Below, in pieces: positions 40,238 to 50,046 of a DNA stretch of 57,875 nt. Positions within the stretch are counted from its first letter, which is position 1. The number at the start of each line of letters is the position of its first letter. The notes under the pieces were generated by a model, which saw nothing but the letters and a program-made list of their open reading frames with translations, had not been told where the DNA came from and did not search any database. The position numbers and the translations under genes are program-made. The stretch comes from CAZXCK01 sp964639225 (GTDB taxonomy: Bacteria; Chloroflexota; Anaerolineae; Aggregatilineales; Phototrophicaceae), in assembly GCA_964639225.1 (NCBI GenBank), contig CAZXCK010000015.1, positions 1 through 57,875 of the forward strand, in the 5' to 3' direction.

Positions 40238-42451
40238 TCACGAACTGGTTGTTGTCAGTGGCAGTCGGACGCAGAAGGTAGAACCGCTGCCCAGCTCGCT
40301 GGTGACGGTCAGCGTGCCCTGATGCAGTTGCACGATCTCGCGGGCGATGCTCAGGCCCAGGCCGGTCCCATGCGAACGGTCCCCGGCACGGTAAAACGGC
40401 TGGAAGATGTTCGGCAGGTCTTTGGCGGCGATGCCCGGCCCGTTGTCTTCGACCCACACACGCACGCCGTTAACCTTGCCCTGGGCGCAGATGTCGAGGT
40501 CTGTTCGCACTTCGATTCTGCCGCCTTCCTGCGTATAGATAATGGCGTTGCGCACCAGGTTGATGATCACCTGGGTGATGCGCTCCGGGTCCACATTAAC
40601 CTGAACCGGCGCGGGCGGTAGCTGGCAGTCGATGGTTATCGACCTGGCCTCGGCCTCTGGCCGCTGGGTTTCGACGACTTCGTTGATGATATGTTGCAGT
40701 ATCACGCTGTGCTGGCGCAGTTGGATGACGCCGTTCTCGAAGCGGGACAGGTCCAGCAGATCCTCGACGAGCCGGTTGGTGCGATCGACGATGCGTTCCA
40801 GCAGCGCCAGGTGATGGTCGCGGTTGTCGCGGTCGCGCTGGAGCATGTACAGGCGTGTGTTGAGACTGGCGATGGGCGAGCGCAGTTCGTGCGCGGCGTT
40901 GGCGATGAAGCGCGATTTTTTCTCGTCCAGGGCTTTTTCCTGGCTGATGTCGCGCACAATTGTCACCGTGCCCCAGGTGTTGTTGCTGCTGGATTTCAGC
41001 GCCGAAACAGTCAGCCCCGCGTCGAAGCTGGAGCCGTCCTTACGGTAAAACCGGACGTCCTCGCGCCATATCTCGCCCTCTTTGATCGTCTCCAGAATGT
41101 GATTCCAGTCGTCCATATGTACTGGATTCTCTACGTCCTGCTCGACCAACACCAGCCCACTCTGGCCCTTGAGTTCGCCCAGCTCGTAGCCGGTCATACG
41201 ATGCAGCGCCCGGTTGGCGTATTCGATGGTCATGCCTTCAGTGTAGACCACGCCCTCGCCGGAAGCGTCCAGCACGGCCTGCAGCAGACGCTGTTCGCGC
41301 TCAAGCTGGGCCGAGCGCAGCGCCACCAGGTCGTCCAGTTCGGTTTTGAGGCGAGCATTACGCAGCGCGACCGCCGCCTGGGCCGCGAAGGCCACCAGCC
41401 GCTGCGCGTGGCTGTCGTTGAAAGCGCCGGGGATGGCGCTGTCTACGTTGATAACGCCCAGCATCTCGCCGTCGATCATGATGGGCGCGCCAACATAAGC
41501 GTGAACCCATTCCGTCGCCTGACTGACCGTGATCCAGTCGGGATCGTTCCTGACGTCCGGCGTCACAACCGGCTGCCCGGTCTCCACCATATAGCGTAGG
41601 TTGGCGACTTCGTTGATGGGAAACCGCACGTCCAGAAGCTGTTTCTCAGAGATTCCGCGCGCCAGAAAACCCACATGGCGAATGACGCGCGCCTCGCCGT
41701 CCTCGACAATCATGATCGTCGCCGCGTCGTAGGGCAGCACCCGCGACAGATGCGTGAGCATACGCTCCAGTACCTCGTCCAGTTCCAGCGAGCTGTTGAG
41801 GGCGATGGCGATGTCGCCCAGCGCCTCGGCCATGGCCTGCTGCTCCTGCTCCGATTCGCGTGTGCGCTGCGTCAGCCGCGCGGCGATAATGAGCAGCACT
41901 GCCGAGATACCCACCACACTGAACGGCCCCGGCAGAATGTCGATCAGTTGGATGTCATCGGGGAACAGCAGCGGCATCGACATAATCAGCACTATGTTGA
42001 TGCCGGTCAGCAGGGCCATCGTCCGCAAACTGAAGACGATGCTGCTGATGATGAGTGGAATCACCAGATACAGCAGAATATGCGGCCCGACCCCGCCGAA
42101 GTCAGGCATCGCCAGCACGTAATAGGGGACCGTAAACAGCACGACGATGCCCCAGGCGGCGATCCGGTAGTGGCGCGTGCGCGTCAGCGGGTACAGCAGC
42201 GTCAGCCCCACCAGGATGAGAACCAGCATATCAGTGGCCGAGAGGGCAACGTCCGCTGGCGGTTCCTCGATCAGATAGGTAATCAGCAGCACCGGCAGGC
42301 CCAGACCGACGATGCTCAGGCAGATAGCAGCCAGCGCCTGTACGCGACGCCGGGTGGCGATGTTGTACGTGTCCTGAAGTGGATCAACGAGCCAGCGCTG
42401 CAACCACCGCAGTTGTGACGGGTCTTCTGCCGCGTTGTGATACTTCATCAC
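40238..42451 (-). CDS. Sensor histidine kinase with GAF and PAS domains
   Basis: Encodes 737 residues. Several membrane helices (about residues 37-195) are followed by a GAF domain (about 220-370), a PAS domain (about 395-500), HisKA with H521 in FIANAAHELRSPIAS, and a HATPase domain with N635 (NLVRNAIIYT), DNGPGIA (669-675) and GTGLGL (695-700). It should autophosphorylate on the histidine and signal to a response regulator, but none is adjacent. The GAF and PAS domains probably sense small ligands, redox or light. Confidence 0.9.
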   Translation of the reverse strand: MMKYHNAAEDPSQLRWLQRWLVDPLQDTYNIATRRRVQALAAICLSIVGLGLPVLLITYLIEEPPADVALSATDMLVLILVGLTLLYPLTRTRHYRIAAWGIVVLFTVPYYVLAMPDFGGVGPHILLYLVIPLIISSIVFSLRTMALLTGINIVLIMSMPLLFPDDIQLIDILPGPFSVVGISAVLLIIAARLTQRTRESEQEQQAMAEALGDIAIALNSSLELDEVLERMLTHLSRVLPYDAATIMIVEDGEARVIRHVGFLARGISEKQLLDVRFPINEVANLRYMVETGQPVVTPDVRNDPDWITVSQATEWVHAYVGAPIMIDGEMLGVINVDSAIPGAFNDSHAQRLVAFAAQAAVALRNARLKTELDDLVALRSAQLEREQRLLQAVLDASGEGVVYTEGMTIEYANRALHRMTGYELGELKGQSGLVLVEQDVENPVHMDDWNHILETIKEGEIWREDVRFYRKDGSSFDAGLTVSALKSSSNNTWGTVTIVRDISQEKALDEKKSRFIANAAHELRSPIASLNTRLYMLQRDRDNRDHHLALLERIVDRTNRLVEDLLDLSRFENGVIQLRQHSVILQHIINEVVETQRPEAEARSITIDCQLPPAPVQVNVDPERITQVIINLVRNAIIYTQEGGRIEVRTDLDICAQGKVNGVRVWVEDNGPGIAAKDLPNIFQPFYRAGDRSHGTGLGLSIAREIVQLHQGTLTVTSELGSGSTFCVRLPLTTTSS

Positions 42452-42579
42452 GAGTTATTCACATGGTCTTTAGCAAAAACCTGGCCGGTTACTGCATATT
42501 TATATATGATAGGTTCAGAGACAAAATTCTATAGTCTCAGTGTAACAGAAAATAACGCATACTGCTCTTAACCTTAGAA

Positions 42580-44292
42580 ATGAGGACTGCTGTGTCTGGC
42601 CTGATTCCCAGCGTGATAAAAAATCTGCGACCCCCGGCGCGTTATCTGCTGACGCTGGCCGATAACAAGCGCCGCAGCGCGTCGAGTGTGGACTACGTGC
42701 TGTTCACTCTGCCGCAGACGATGCCCCCATTACCTCAACCGCGTAATCTCATTGAACGTCGCATTCTGGGCGATCCGCCGCTGAGCCTGGCGGAACTGGA
42801 ACGCGCTTTTCGTCGCATCGCCCAGGACCCGCGCCCGCGTGGTGTCATTCTGGCGCTGCGCGGTTTTCAGATGCCGCTGGCCGATCTGCAAACCCTGCGC
42901 GACAGCATTAACCGGCTGCGTGTGCGCGGCAAGCGCGTCATCTGCTACGCCCAGGACTATGACATCGGCTCGTATTATGTCGCCAGCGCCGCCGACGAAG
43001 TCGTGCTCCAGCCGTCCGGGCAGCTCGCCGCGCTGGGGCTGCGCGCTGGTGTGATTTTCCTCAAGGACGCGCTGGCCGAGGTCGGCGTCGAGGTGGAAGC
43101 CGTCGCCATCTCACCGTACAAGAGCGCGCTGGACTCGCTGAGCCGGTCCGAGATTTCGCCGGAAGCCCGCGAACAGATTGACTGGCTGCTGGACTCGCAG
43201 TACCAGACCATCGTCGATGGCATCGCCCAGGGCCGGGACATGACGCCGGACGCAGCCCGCGCGCTCATTGACAGCGGGCCTCACCTGGACCGTGCCGCGC
43301 TCGATGCCGGTTATGTGGATGCTATTGTCAACGAAGAAGACCTGCCCCGTCATCTGGAAGTCGAGCACGTCCTCACCTGGGAGCAGGCAAATAAGGTCAT
43401 TTATCACGCGCCCGTGCGCGATCATGAGCGTTTTGTGGCGCTGCTGCCGGTCAGCGGGCAGATCGTCAACGGTACCAGCCAGAAGCCGCCAGAGGATATC
43501 CCGGTGCCGATGTTTGGTGGCGAACGCGCCGGCGACCTGACGGTTGTCCAGCAGGTGCGCCAGCTTCTGCACAACGACGACGTGGCGGCGGTGATTCTGT
43601 ACATCGACAGCCCCGGTGGCTCGGCGACCGCTTCCGAAGCGATGGCCGCCGCCCTGGAAGAACTGGCCCGCGAAAAGCCGCTGGTGGCGTTTATGGGCAG
43701 CGTGGCGGCTTCCGGCGGCTATTACATCGCCACACCGGCCCGCTGGATTGTCGCCCAGCCGGGGACCATCACCGGCTCGATTGGTGTGCTGATGGGCAAG
43801 GCAGTCACCGAAGGGCTGTACAAAAAACTGCGCTTCAACCGGATGGAGTTCACACGCGGCGCCAACATGGACCTCAGCGGCGACCGTGTCCCCTACACCG
43901 ATGACCAGCGCGCGCTGGTGCGCGCCAGCATCGAGCGCATCTATGACCAGTTCACCGGGCGCGTGGCCCAGAGTCGGGGCATCTCGCAGGAAGAGGTGGA
44001 CGCCATCGGCGGCGGGCGCGTGTGGACCGGCCAGCAGGCGTTTGACAACGGTCTGGTTGACGAACTGGGCGACCTGCAGGCGGCGCTGAGCAAGGCGCGC
44101 ACGCTGGCCCGTCTGCCGGGCGACGCGCCGCTGGTGCTGCCGCGCTTCAAAGGCGACGACCTCGGCCCGCGCCTGGTCGAGCAGATCAACCCAGCGGCCA
44201 GTCTGCGCTATCTGCACAATGGCGTGCAGCACACGTTCAGCGGCAGAGCGCAGATGCTGCTGCCGTTTATCTACACATCGATGCTGGACTGA
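42580..44292 (+). CDS. sppA: Signal peptide peptidase SppA-like protease (S49)
   Basis: Encodes 570 residues from ATG 42580; a GTG at 42592 with AGGA ahead is an alternative. Two S49 domains are visible: the first ends near residue 215 with the YKSALDSLSR segment (lysine of the catalytic pair in the E. coli type), and the second has the serine in GSVAASGGYYIATPA (near residue 380) and GSIGVLMGK. The N-terminus lacks the transmembrane helix of E. coli SppA, so it may be soluble or peripheral. The total length fits the 67-kDa type. It would degrade signal peptides or other membrane peptides. Confidence 0.85.
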   Translation: MRTAVSGLIPSVIKNLRPPARYLLTLADNKRRSASSVDYVLFTLPQTMPPLPQPRNLIERRILGDPPLSLAELERAFRRIAQDPRPRGVILALRGFQMPLADLQTLRDSINRLRVRGKRVICYAQDYDIGSYYVASAADEVVLQPSGQLAALGLRAGVIFLKDALAEVGVEVEAVAISPYKSALDSLSRSEISPEAREQIDWLLDSQYQTIVDGIAQGRDMTPDAARALIDSGPHLDRAALDAGYVDAIVNEEDLPRHLEVEHVLTWEQANKVIYHAPVRDHERFVALLPVSGQIVNGTSQKPPEDIPVPMFGGERAGDLTVVQQVRQLLHNDDVAAVILYIDSPGGSATASEAMAAALEELAREKPLVAFMGSVAASGGYYIATPARWIVAQPGTITGSIGVLMGKAVTEGLYKKLRFNRMEFTRGANMDLSGDRVPYTDDQRALVRASIERIYDQFTGRVAQSRGISQEEVDAIGGGRVWTGQQAFDNGLVDELGDLQAALSKARTLARLPGDAPLVLPRFKGDDLGPRLVEQINPAASLRYLHNGVQHTFSGRAQMLLPFIYTSMLD

Positions 44293-44396
44293 ATCATACG
44301 GGTGCATTCGGATGGTGGGGGCGGGGACACGCGCCAGGGCAGCATTTCGCCCTTAAATCTAAGCGGACCGCCCCAGCCGTCGAATACACCCGAACG

Positions 44397-45668
44397 TCAG
44401 GTTTTCACCCGGTACAGCGTCTCCCCGGCTTTGGGCACGTACAGAATGCCCTCGGCTTCGCGCCCCTGCCACGTGGACAGGTCCACCGTCTGCGGGTCCA
44501 TATAGCCCAGCGCCAGCCTCTCGCAGTCCGCCGCCGGAATTTTGGTGGCGAGCGTCACGGCGATGCGGGCGCGTTCGACGCCGTCCGTGTAGGTGCCGCT
44601 GCCGCGCAGATGCGTCCCGTGTGCCAGCACACCCAGCGGCAGATGCTTAAAGCGCTCCCACTGCTTGAGATAATAATCGCGGACGTGATAGCCCGCCTCA
44701 TAGATGTGCGCGCCGTGTACATGGCTGACGGTGTCCAGGTGTGGCGCGTAGACGATCACCTCGCCGCCGTCAGCGACAGCCGGTTCCAGCTTGTACATGG
44801 CTTTGGCGGCGGTCCACAGTTCATCATACATGGGCGGCGCGGTGGAAAGCGCCCGCTGGAACGGTCGCTCCACCCACTGGATATGCCGCTGTGCGGACAG
44901 GTCCGCCGCGCCGGACCAGGCGCTCAGGTGGTCGCCGATGAACACGCCTGCCAGCCCCTCGCCAGTGACGACCAGGCTCACCAGCGCCACCGGCACCGGC
45001 ACATGCTCGGCGGCGGCGTGGATCATGGCGCGCACTGGCGTATCCCTGATGCCAATCGTGTTGAGGATGGTCGCCAGTGCGCCCAGCCAGTGCGTGGTGT
45101 TGATCATCTCTGCGCCGCTGATGCCAGGGAACAGATACTTGGCGCCGCCGCTGAAGCCAACCACCTCATGCGGAAAGGTCGGCCCGACGATCAGCACCTG
45201 ATCGTAATCGAAGATGCGGCGGTTGATGCGGATCGGTGTGTCGTCGCCCAGCGACGGATGCCACAGGTCGCCGGCGATGGCCTGTATCTGCGCTTTTTCC
45301 AGCGTGCCGATGTGAGCCAGCGACTCCGGGTTGGCCCAGTCGTGATTCAGCAGGCCGATGTGACGGTAGATGGTGGCGCGCTCGTCGGCGCTGATGCCCA
45401 CCAGCCGGTTGAGCGAGTCCTCGCTCAACGCCGGATGCGTGCCCAGCGCCACCATAAAATCGAGCTGGCGCGTGTCGCGCAGCGTCTCCACCAGCATCCG
45501 GAACAACAACGGCAGCGGAACCGTGCGCGTGTGGTCCGGGATGAGAACCAGCACCCGCGCTCCGGCGAAACGCCCCGCCAGGCCGTCGCTCAGTGTCTGG
45601 CGGACCTGCTCCGGGGTCAGCAGGCCGTTATCGCCGGCGATTGTCTGTGTGATTAATCCCATTCCCAA
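44397..45668 (-). CDS. larA: LarA-like nickel-dependent racemase
   Basis: Encodes 423 residues. The N-terminal domain holds VLIPDHTRTVPLPLL (near residue 42) and LGTHPALSEDSLNRLVG (near residue 77), and the middle has GAKYLFPGISGAEMINTTHW (near residue 175). These match the LarA/DUF2088 family, which uses a nickel-pincer cofactor built by LarB, LarC and LarE to racemise lactate or other hydroxy acids. The cofactor genes are not in the window, so the substrate is unsure. It is followed downstream by SppA on the other strand. Confidence 0.8.
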   Translation of the reverse strand: MGMGLITQTIAGDNGLLTPEQVRQTLSDGLAGRFAGARVLVLIPDHTRTVPLPLLFRMLVETLRDTRQLDFMVALGTHPALSEDSLNRLVGISADERATIYRHIGLLNHDWANPESLAHIGTLEKAQIQAIAGDLWHPSLGDDTPIRINRRIFDYDQVLIVGPTFPHEVVGFSGGAKYLFPGISGAEMINTTHWLGALATILNTIGIRDTPVRAMIHAAAEHVPVPVALVSLVVTGEGLAGVFIGDHLSAWSGAADLSAQRHIQWVERPFQRALSTAPPMYDELWTAAKAMYKLEPAVADGGEVIVYAPHLDTVSHVHGAHIYEAGYHVRDYYLKQWERFKHLPLGVLAHGTHLRGSGTYTDGVERARIAVTLATKIPAADCERLALGYMDPQTVDLSTWQGREAEGILYVPKAGETLYRVKT

Positions 45669-45693
45669 CTCCGCATTTGTACGAGTTTCGGCC

Positions 45694-46884
45694 CTATTCT
45701 AACGCGCGATGAATCACGCCCGCCAGCCGCCGGATGCCCTCGGCGATGTCGTCCGGGCCGACCTTGCTGAAGTTCAGGCGCAGGCTGTTGCGCTGGCTGC
45801 CATCGACGGCGAAGGCCGCGCCGGGGATATAAGCCACGTTTTCGGCCAGCGCCTGCTCGAACATGGCCCAGGTGTCGATCTGCGGTGGCAGCGTCATCCA
45901 CACGAACAGCCCGCCCTGTGGCTCGGTCCAGTTAGCGATATCGCCCAGGTGCTGGTCGAGCGCGGCCAGCATGGCGGCGCAGCGCTCGCGGTTGACGGCG
46001 TTAAGCTGCTCCAGATGCGGCTCCAGCAGTCCGCGCCGCAGGAACTCGGCCACAGCCCGCTGGGTGAGGGCGGATGTCTCCAGGTCGATGGACTCGCGCA
46101 GCACGCGCAGGCGTGTCGTCAGGCCGGGCGGCGCGACGATCCAGCCCAGCCGCAGCCCCGGTGCCAGCATCTTGGAAAACGACCCCAGGTAAAACACGAA
46201 TCCGGCTTCGTCATAGGCTTTGACCGGCGGCAGCATCTCGCCGGAGAAGCGCAGCAGCGAGTACGGGTCGTCCTCGACCAGCGGCACGCCGTACTGCCCG
46301 GCCAGGGCGGCGGCTCGTGCGCGCTTGTCGGCGGTCAGGGTGACGCCCAGCGGATTGTGAAAGTCCGGGATGAGTACCGCCAGATGCGGGCGCGGTTCCT
46401 GGCGGAAGGCGGCTTCCAGCGCGTCGATGTCCACGCCGGTCGCCAGATCGACGGGCACCGGGCGGATATGGGCGCCGCGCCCGGCGGTCGTCTGCTGGAC
46501 GCCGGTAAACGTCGCCGCCTCGACGACCGCCACCTGGCCCGGTTCCAGGAACAGCCGCGACATCAGCGTGAGTCCCTGCTGGTTGCCGTTGGTGATAAGA
46601 ATCTGCTCGGCGTCGCATGGGACTCCGCGTGACCGCATGTAACCGGCGATCCATTCCAGCAGCGGGCGGTAGCGCGGGCGATATTGCAGGGCGTCGCCGT
46701 TTTCGCGTTCCAGCACAGCGTTGTAACACTCGCGGAGCTGCTGCGTCGGCAGATGTTCGCTGGCGGGCAGGCCGCCGGCCAGCGAGATAATCCCCGGACG
46801 GGCCATGAGCTGCACCAGCTCCCGCATGACCGAACGCTGCAGGTTGGCCGCTTCGGCACTGAACAAAGTCTCCAAAAGTTCCAT
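45694..46884 (-). CDS. PLP-dependent aminotransferase, class I/II
   Basis: Encodes 396 residues. I chose the ATG at 46884 (AAGGAT seven bases ahead) rather than a longer frame that starts with a random tail. The class I/II fold is clear: AGGLPASEHLP near residue 34, GNQQGLTLMSRLFLEPG, IPDFHNPLG, and the lysine block SFSKMLAPGLRLGW. It is closest to the 2-aminoadipate/KAT II-like subgroup that often accompanies MocR. It lacks the DNA-binding domain of MocR regulators. Amino donor and acceptor are unknown. Confidence 0.85.
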   Translation of the reverse strand: MELLETLFSAEAANLQRSVMRELVQLMARPGIISLAGGLPASEHLPTQQLRECYNAVLERENGDALQYRPRYRPLLEWIAGYMRSRGVPCDAEQILITNGNQQGLTLMSRLFLEPGQVAVVEAATFTGVQQTTAGRGAHIRPVPVDLATGVDIDALEAAFRQEPRPHLAVLIPDFHNPLGVTLTADKRARAAALAGQYGVPLVEDDPYSLLRFSGEMLPPVKAYDEAGFVFYLGSFSKMLAPGLRLGWIVAPPGLTTRLRVLRESIDLETSALTQRAVAEFLRRGLLEPHLEQLNAVNRERCAAMLAALDQHLGDIANWTEPQGGLFVWMTLPPQIDTWAMFEQALAENVAYIPGAAFAVDGSQRNSLRLNFSKVGPDDIAEGIRRLAGVIHRALE

Positions 46885-47194
46885 TTTAATAATCCTTTGT
46901 TTGCAGGCTGTCGATCCGCGAGCCGGACCTGCCGCATTGTCGGTCCGTGCCCGACATCGCATGTCTCTATAAACTATATTGTAACATCATTCACAAACGG
47001 TGATGTGGTTCCGTTAAAACCATTGAAAATTCATAAATTTTTCGCTTATATCGATGAAAGAATAAAGGTTTGTTGAAGAAAGTAAATTTTGCATCGAGGC
47101 AACCGATCAGGGGAAGGTAAACATTGTATAAAAGTGGTAGGCTATATGTTAAATTGTCGTTTGTTAAGGTTAGAAAACAACAAGGTACTGCACG
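46885..47194. other. A/T-rich divergent intergenic region
   Basis: About 310 bases between the aminotransferase and the unknown plus-strand gene, richer in A/T than its surroundings. It probably contains divergent promoters, for example TTGTAT and TATGTT spaced 15 apart near 47130, but no pair is convincing. No RNA gene or hairpin with a T run was seen. Confidence 0.4.
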
Positions 47195-47968
47195 ATGAGC
47201 TATTTCACCAGAAATGACCACCACGCGGTCTTATCGGTGCAGACGGGTACACCTCATGGTGATGCCGCGATGCAGCGCGTGTATCAGCGCATGCTGGACC
47301 TGCATCGTGATCTGTATCCGCGTTTGAAGAAGCACGGTGTCGAACTCTATGCCATTGGCGACGCTGCCGCCGCCATCACCCGCTCGACGGCGTCCACCCC
47401 CTTCGCGGCGGACGTGCTGACCCTGAGCTATCTGCGCGAGCGTGCCGAGGCCGTCAGCGTCGAGCGTATCATGGGCCGCGACGAGGTGATGCTCAATGGC
47501 AACCTGGAAGCCGCCCGCCATCCCGTCGTCGAAATTCGCCTGAGTCCGGATAACCTGGCGGTGGAGCTGCTCATCGCCCCCAGCGCATGGTACGACCAGC
47601 AGAACTTCGCCGGCAAGATGACGATTAACCAGCATCGTTTGCAGTTCTACCAACTGCTGGCGCGCCTGGGCAGCGATTATCTGCTCGGCTTCTGGAGTGG
47701 AACCTACATCAGCAGCATGCACCTCGAAATCGGCAACCTGCCGCCGCGCCGTATTCTGTTCGAGTTTATGGACACCTTCGCCGCCCGCCGCGACTGGCTG
47801 CGCGTGGGCTGCTGGTACGAACCCGAAGCCGCCGACCTCGCGCCAGATCGCATCGCATCGACGCTGTTCAACCGCCTGCGCGAGTTGTACCCGCTGTATC
47901 ACTTCCTTACCTGGAGCAGCAGCAACAACTTCCAGGCGTTTTACCAGAAGATGCTGGCCCGCGTCTGA
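47195..47968 (+). CDS. Hypothetical conserved-looking protein
   Basis: Encodes 257 residues; AAGGT precedes ATG 47195. No signal peptide or membrane helix. Segments such as VEIRLSPDNLAVELLIAPSAWYDQQNF (split here at about residues 108-134) and the end NNFQAFYQKMLARV look like parts of a soluble alpha/beta enzyme or nucleic-acid-associated protein, but I cannot assign a family. It stands alone, with a low-GC upstream region, and precedes a convergent amidohydrolase. Confidence 0.65.
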   Translation: MSYFTRNDHHAVLSVQTGTPHGDAAMQRVYQRMLDLHRDLYPRLKKHGVELYAIGDAAAAITRSTASTPFAADVLTLSYLRERAEAVSVERIMGRDEVMLNGNLEAARHPVVEIRLSPDNLAVELLIAPSAWYDQQNFAGKMTINQHRLQFYQLLARLGSDYLLGFWSGTYISSMHLEIGNLPPRRILFEFMDTFAARRDWLRVGCWYEPEAADLAPDRIASTLFNRLRELYPLYHFLTWSSSNNFQAFYQKMLARV

Positions 47969-48010
47969 GCGCGCCGCGTCTGAGCGCGGACCAGCCGTAA
48001 CAGCGCGGCG

Positions 48011-49261
48011 TTAGCTCGCGGCGCGGATGTCCTTCAGTACGTTGCCGTCCTGCATCACCAGCAGGATGTTGTCGGTCTGTTCCAGCGACCGCAGATCGGC
48101 CAACGGGTCGGTACGGGTGATGACCACATCGGCCAGCTTGCCCGGTTCCAGCGTACCGACGCGATCCTGCCAGCCCATACACTCGGCGGCGGTGCGCGTC
48201 GTCGCCACCAGCACTTCCATCGGCGACATGCCCACATCAGCCATCAACCCCAGCTCCCGCAGATTGGTCCCGTGCGCCATCACACCGGCGTCGGTGCCCA
48301 TCGCAATCGTGACCCCCGCCCGGTAAGCCCGGCTGATGCTGTCCTGGTGCGCCTCGATGGTTTCCAGGGCTTTGCGCAGGGCGTAATCCGGGATGCCACC
48401 GCTGGATTTCGCCTTCTCCACCACCGACAGCGGGGCCAGCAGCGTCGGCACCAGATAGGTGCCGTGTTCCAGCATCAACTCGATAGCCTCGTCGTCCAGG
48501 TAGATGCCGTGCTCAATGCTGTGGATACCGGCTCGCACCGCCATCTTGATGCCTTCCGCGCCCTGCGCGTGGGCCATTACTTTGATGCCCTTGCGCGCTT
48601 TGCCCTCGGCGACGATCACCGCCAGCTCGTCCTCAGAGAAGCCGATGAACTCCGGGTGATCGTTGGGGCTAAGGACGCCGCCAGTCGCCATAATCTTGAT
48701 GACCTCGGCTCCGGCGCGCAGGACTTCGCGCGTGCGCTGGCGCACGGCTTCCACGCCGTCGCACATGCCGTTGGGCATGCCCGGATACTCTGCAAACAGG
48801 TTCATCATCGTGCCGGATGGCATCCAGCCGTCGCTGTGCCCGCCGGTGATTCCCAGCGGCGCGGTGGAGATCATCAGGCGCGGCCCGGTGATAATCCCCT
48901 GCTCGACGGCCTGCTTCATGCCCAGGTCAGCGCCGCCAGCGTCGCGCACGGTGGTAATACCAGCATCGATGGTGCGCCGCATGTACTGCGTCGACTTGAA
49001 GAAGCGCAGCGAGAAGGGCATCGACGCCATTTCAATCAGGCTGGTGAATTCGAGCGCCATGTGGACATGCGTATCGATGAGGCCCGGCAGAATGGTCCCG
49101 CCGCCGGCGTCGATGCGGACGGCGTCCGCTGGCACGTCCAGCGCGGCCAGCGGTCCGGCAGCGACGATGCGATTGCCGTCGATCAGCAGCGCGCCGCTGG
49201 CCACCGGCTCGCCGCCGTTGCCGTCGATCAGCGTCCCGTTGTGAATAAGTGTCAAGGTCAT
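48011..49261 (-). CDS. Amidohydrolase family protein (imidazolonepropionase-like)
   Basis: Encodes 416 residues from ATG 49261, after AAGGGA; a longer upstream frame is unlikely to be translated. The metal-binding HVHMALE motif (near residue 63), KIMATGGVLSPNDHPE (near residue 167), AHAQGAEGIKMAV and IAMGTDAGVMAHGTNLREL (near residue 320) are typical of amidohydrolases with two-metal sites, of the type that hydrolyses dipeptides or cyclic amides. The end of the protein resembles prolidase-like members. Substrate is unknown. Confidence 0.85.
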   Translation of the reverse strand: MTLTLIHNGTLIDGNGGEPVASGALLIDGNRIVAAGPLAALDVPADAVRIDAGGGTILPGLIDTHVHMALEFTSLIEMASMPFSLRFFKSTQYMRRTIDAGITTVRDAGGADLGMKQAVEQGIITGPRLMISTAPLGITGGHSDGWMPSGTMMNLFAEYPGMPNGMCDGVEAVRQRTREVLRAGAEVIKIMATGGVLSPNDHPEFIGFSEDELAVIVAEGKARKGIKVMAHAQGAEGIKMAVRAGIHSIEHGIYLDDEAIELMLEHGTYLVPTLLAPLSVVEKAKSSGGIPDYALRKALETIEAHQDSISRAYRAGVTIAMGTDAGVMAHGTNLRELGLMADVGMSPMEVLVATTRTAAECMGWQDRVGTLEPGKLADVVITRTDPLADLRSLEQTDNILLVMQDGNVLKDIRAAS

Positions 49262-49349
49262 GCTGTGGTCCCTTCTGGTTGCAGCAGAAACAGTCCGCCA
49301 ACTATAACCTCGCACCGGCCTGACTGCTAAGTCCACCGCCTAAATCGGG

Positions 49350-49558
49350 CAGGGCTTTTGCGAAGTCGGCTTCTTCACATTGGGGCTTCGCCCCAAACCC
49401 CGCGAGAAGCCTCGCCACTTTTGAAAAAAGTGGACAAAACTTTTGCCTTTTTCGGCGCAAAGCGCCGAAAGGCGCGGGGTCAAGGGGTCCCTGACCCCTT
49501 GCGGGTGCGCGAGGGCAGCGCCCTCGCAATTAGAGTTTCTGACTTTGCAATCGCCCTG
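49350..49558. mobile_element. MITE-like element copy 2
   Basis: 209 bases with the same terminal inverted repeats as 33953-34380: CAGGGCTTTTGCGAAGTC (49350-49367) and GACTTTGCAATCGCCCTG (49541-49558). The same internal hairpins follow in the same order, without the 230-base insertion. An imperfect direct repeat flanks it: TAAATCGGGC near 49341 and TGAATCGGGC at 49559. No transposase inside. It lies between the amidohydrolase and acpS. Confidence 0.75.
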
Positions 49559-49631
49559 TGAATCGGGCAGGATGGCTTTTGATCCCAATGCGTTAAAATG
49601 GAATCACACGAACCAGACACGAGGACACGCC

Positions 49632-50006
49632 ATGCTCCGTTGCGGCATCGACATGATCGAAAACCAGCGCATCGCCGACGGCATCGAACGTTTCGGCGAG
49701 CGTTTCCTGCGCCGCTTTTTCACCCCCGGTGAGCGCGCCGACTGCGCCGACCTGCCCCACCGGCTCGCCGCGCGTTTCGCCGCCAAAGAAGCCGTCGCCA
49801 AAGCCCTGGGCACCGGCATCGGCGCGGTGAGGTGGGTCGAAATCGAGATTCGCGTGGACAACGCCGACTGCCGCCCGACGCTGCATCTGCACGGCGCGGC
49901 GGCGCGGCTGGCCGCCGACCTGGGGCTGACTCAGTGGGACGTCAGCCTGACCCACACCGACCGCTGCGCCTCGGCGGTAGCGGTGGCGCTGGGTTCGCCA
50001 GATTAA
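49632..50006 (+). CDS. acpS: Holo-[acyl-carrier-protein] synthase
   Basis: Encodes 124 residues from ATG 49632. MLRCGIDMIENQRI and FAAKEAVAKALGTG carry the two conserved metal-binding blocks (the D of GID and E of KEA). It transfers the phosphopantetheine arm of CoA to acyl carrier protein, an essential step in fatty acid synthesis. Length of about 120-130 is typical. It is not next to other fatty acid genes here. Confidence 0.88.
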   Translation: MLRCGIDMIENQRIADGIERFGERFLRRFFTPGERADCADLPHRLAARFAAKEAVAKALGTGIGAVRWVEIEIRVDNADCRPTLHLHGAAARLAADLGLTQWDVSLTHTDRCASAVAVALGSPD

Positions 50007-50017
50007 CGCGCGAATGG

Positions 50018-50046
50018 TTGCACACAGCCCTCGCCGGGCATATAAT
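50018..50046 (+). promoter_or_regulatory. Sigma-70 promoter for the bifunctional nuclease gene
   Basis: TTGCAC (50018-50023), a 17-base spacer and a perfect TATAAT (50041-50046). Transcription would start near 50053, leaving about 120 bases of leader. Confidence 0.8.

Noticed and set aside
42447..42455. Single TTATTCACA (DnaA-box form) near the kinase start
   Set aside because: An isolated site is expected by chance; no cluster around it.
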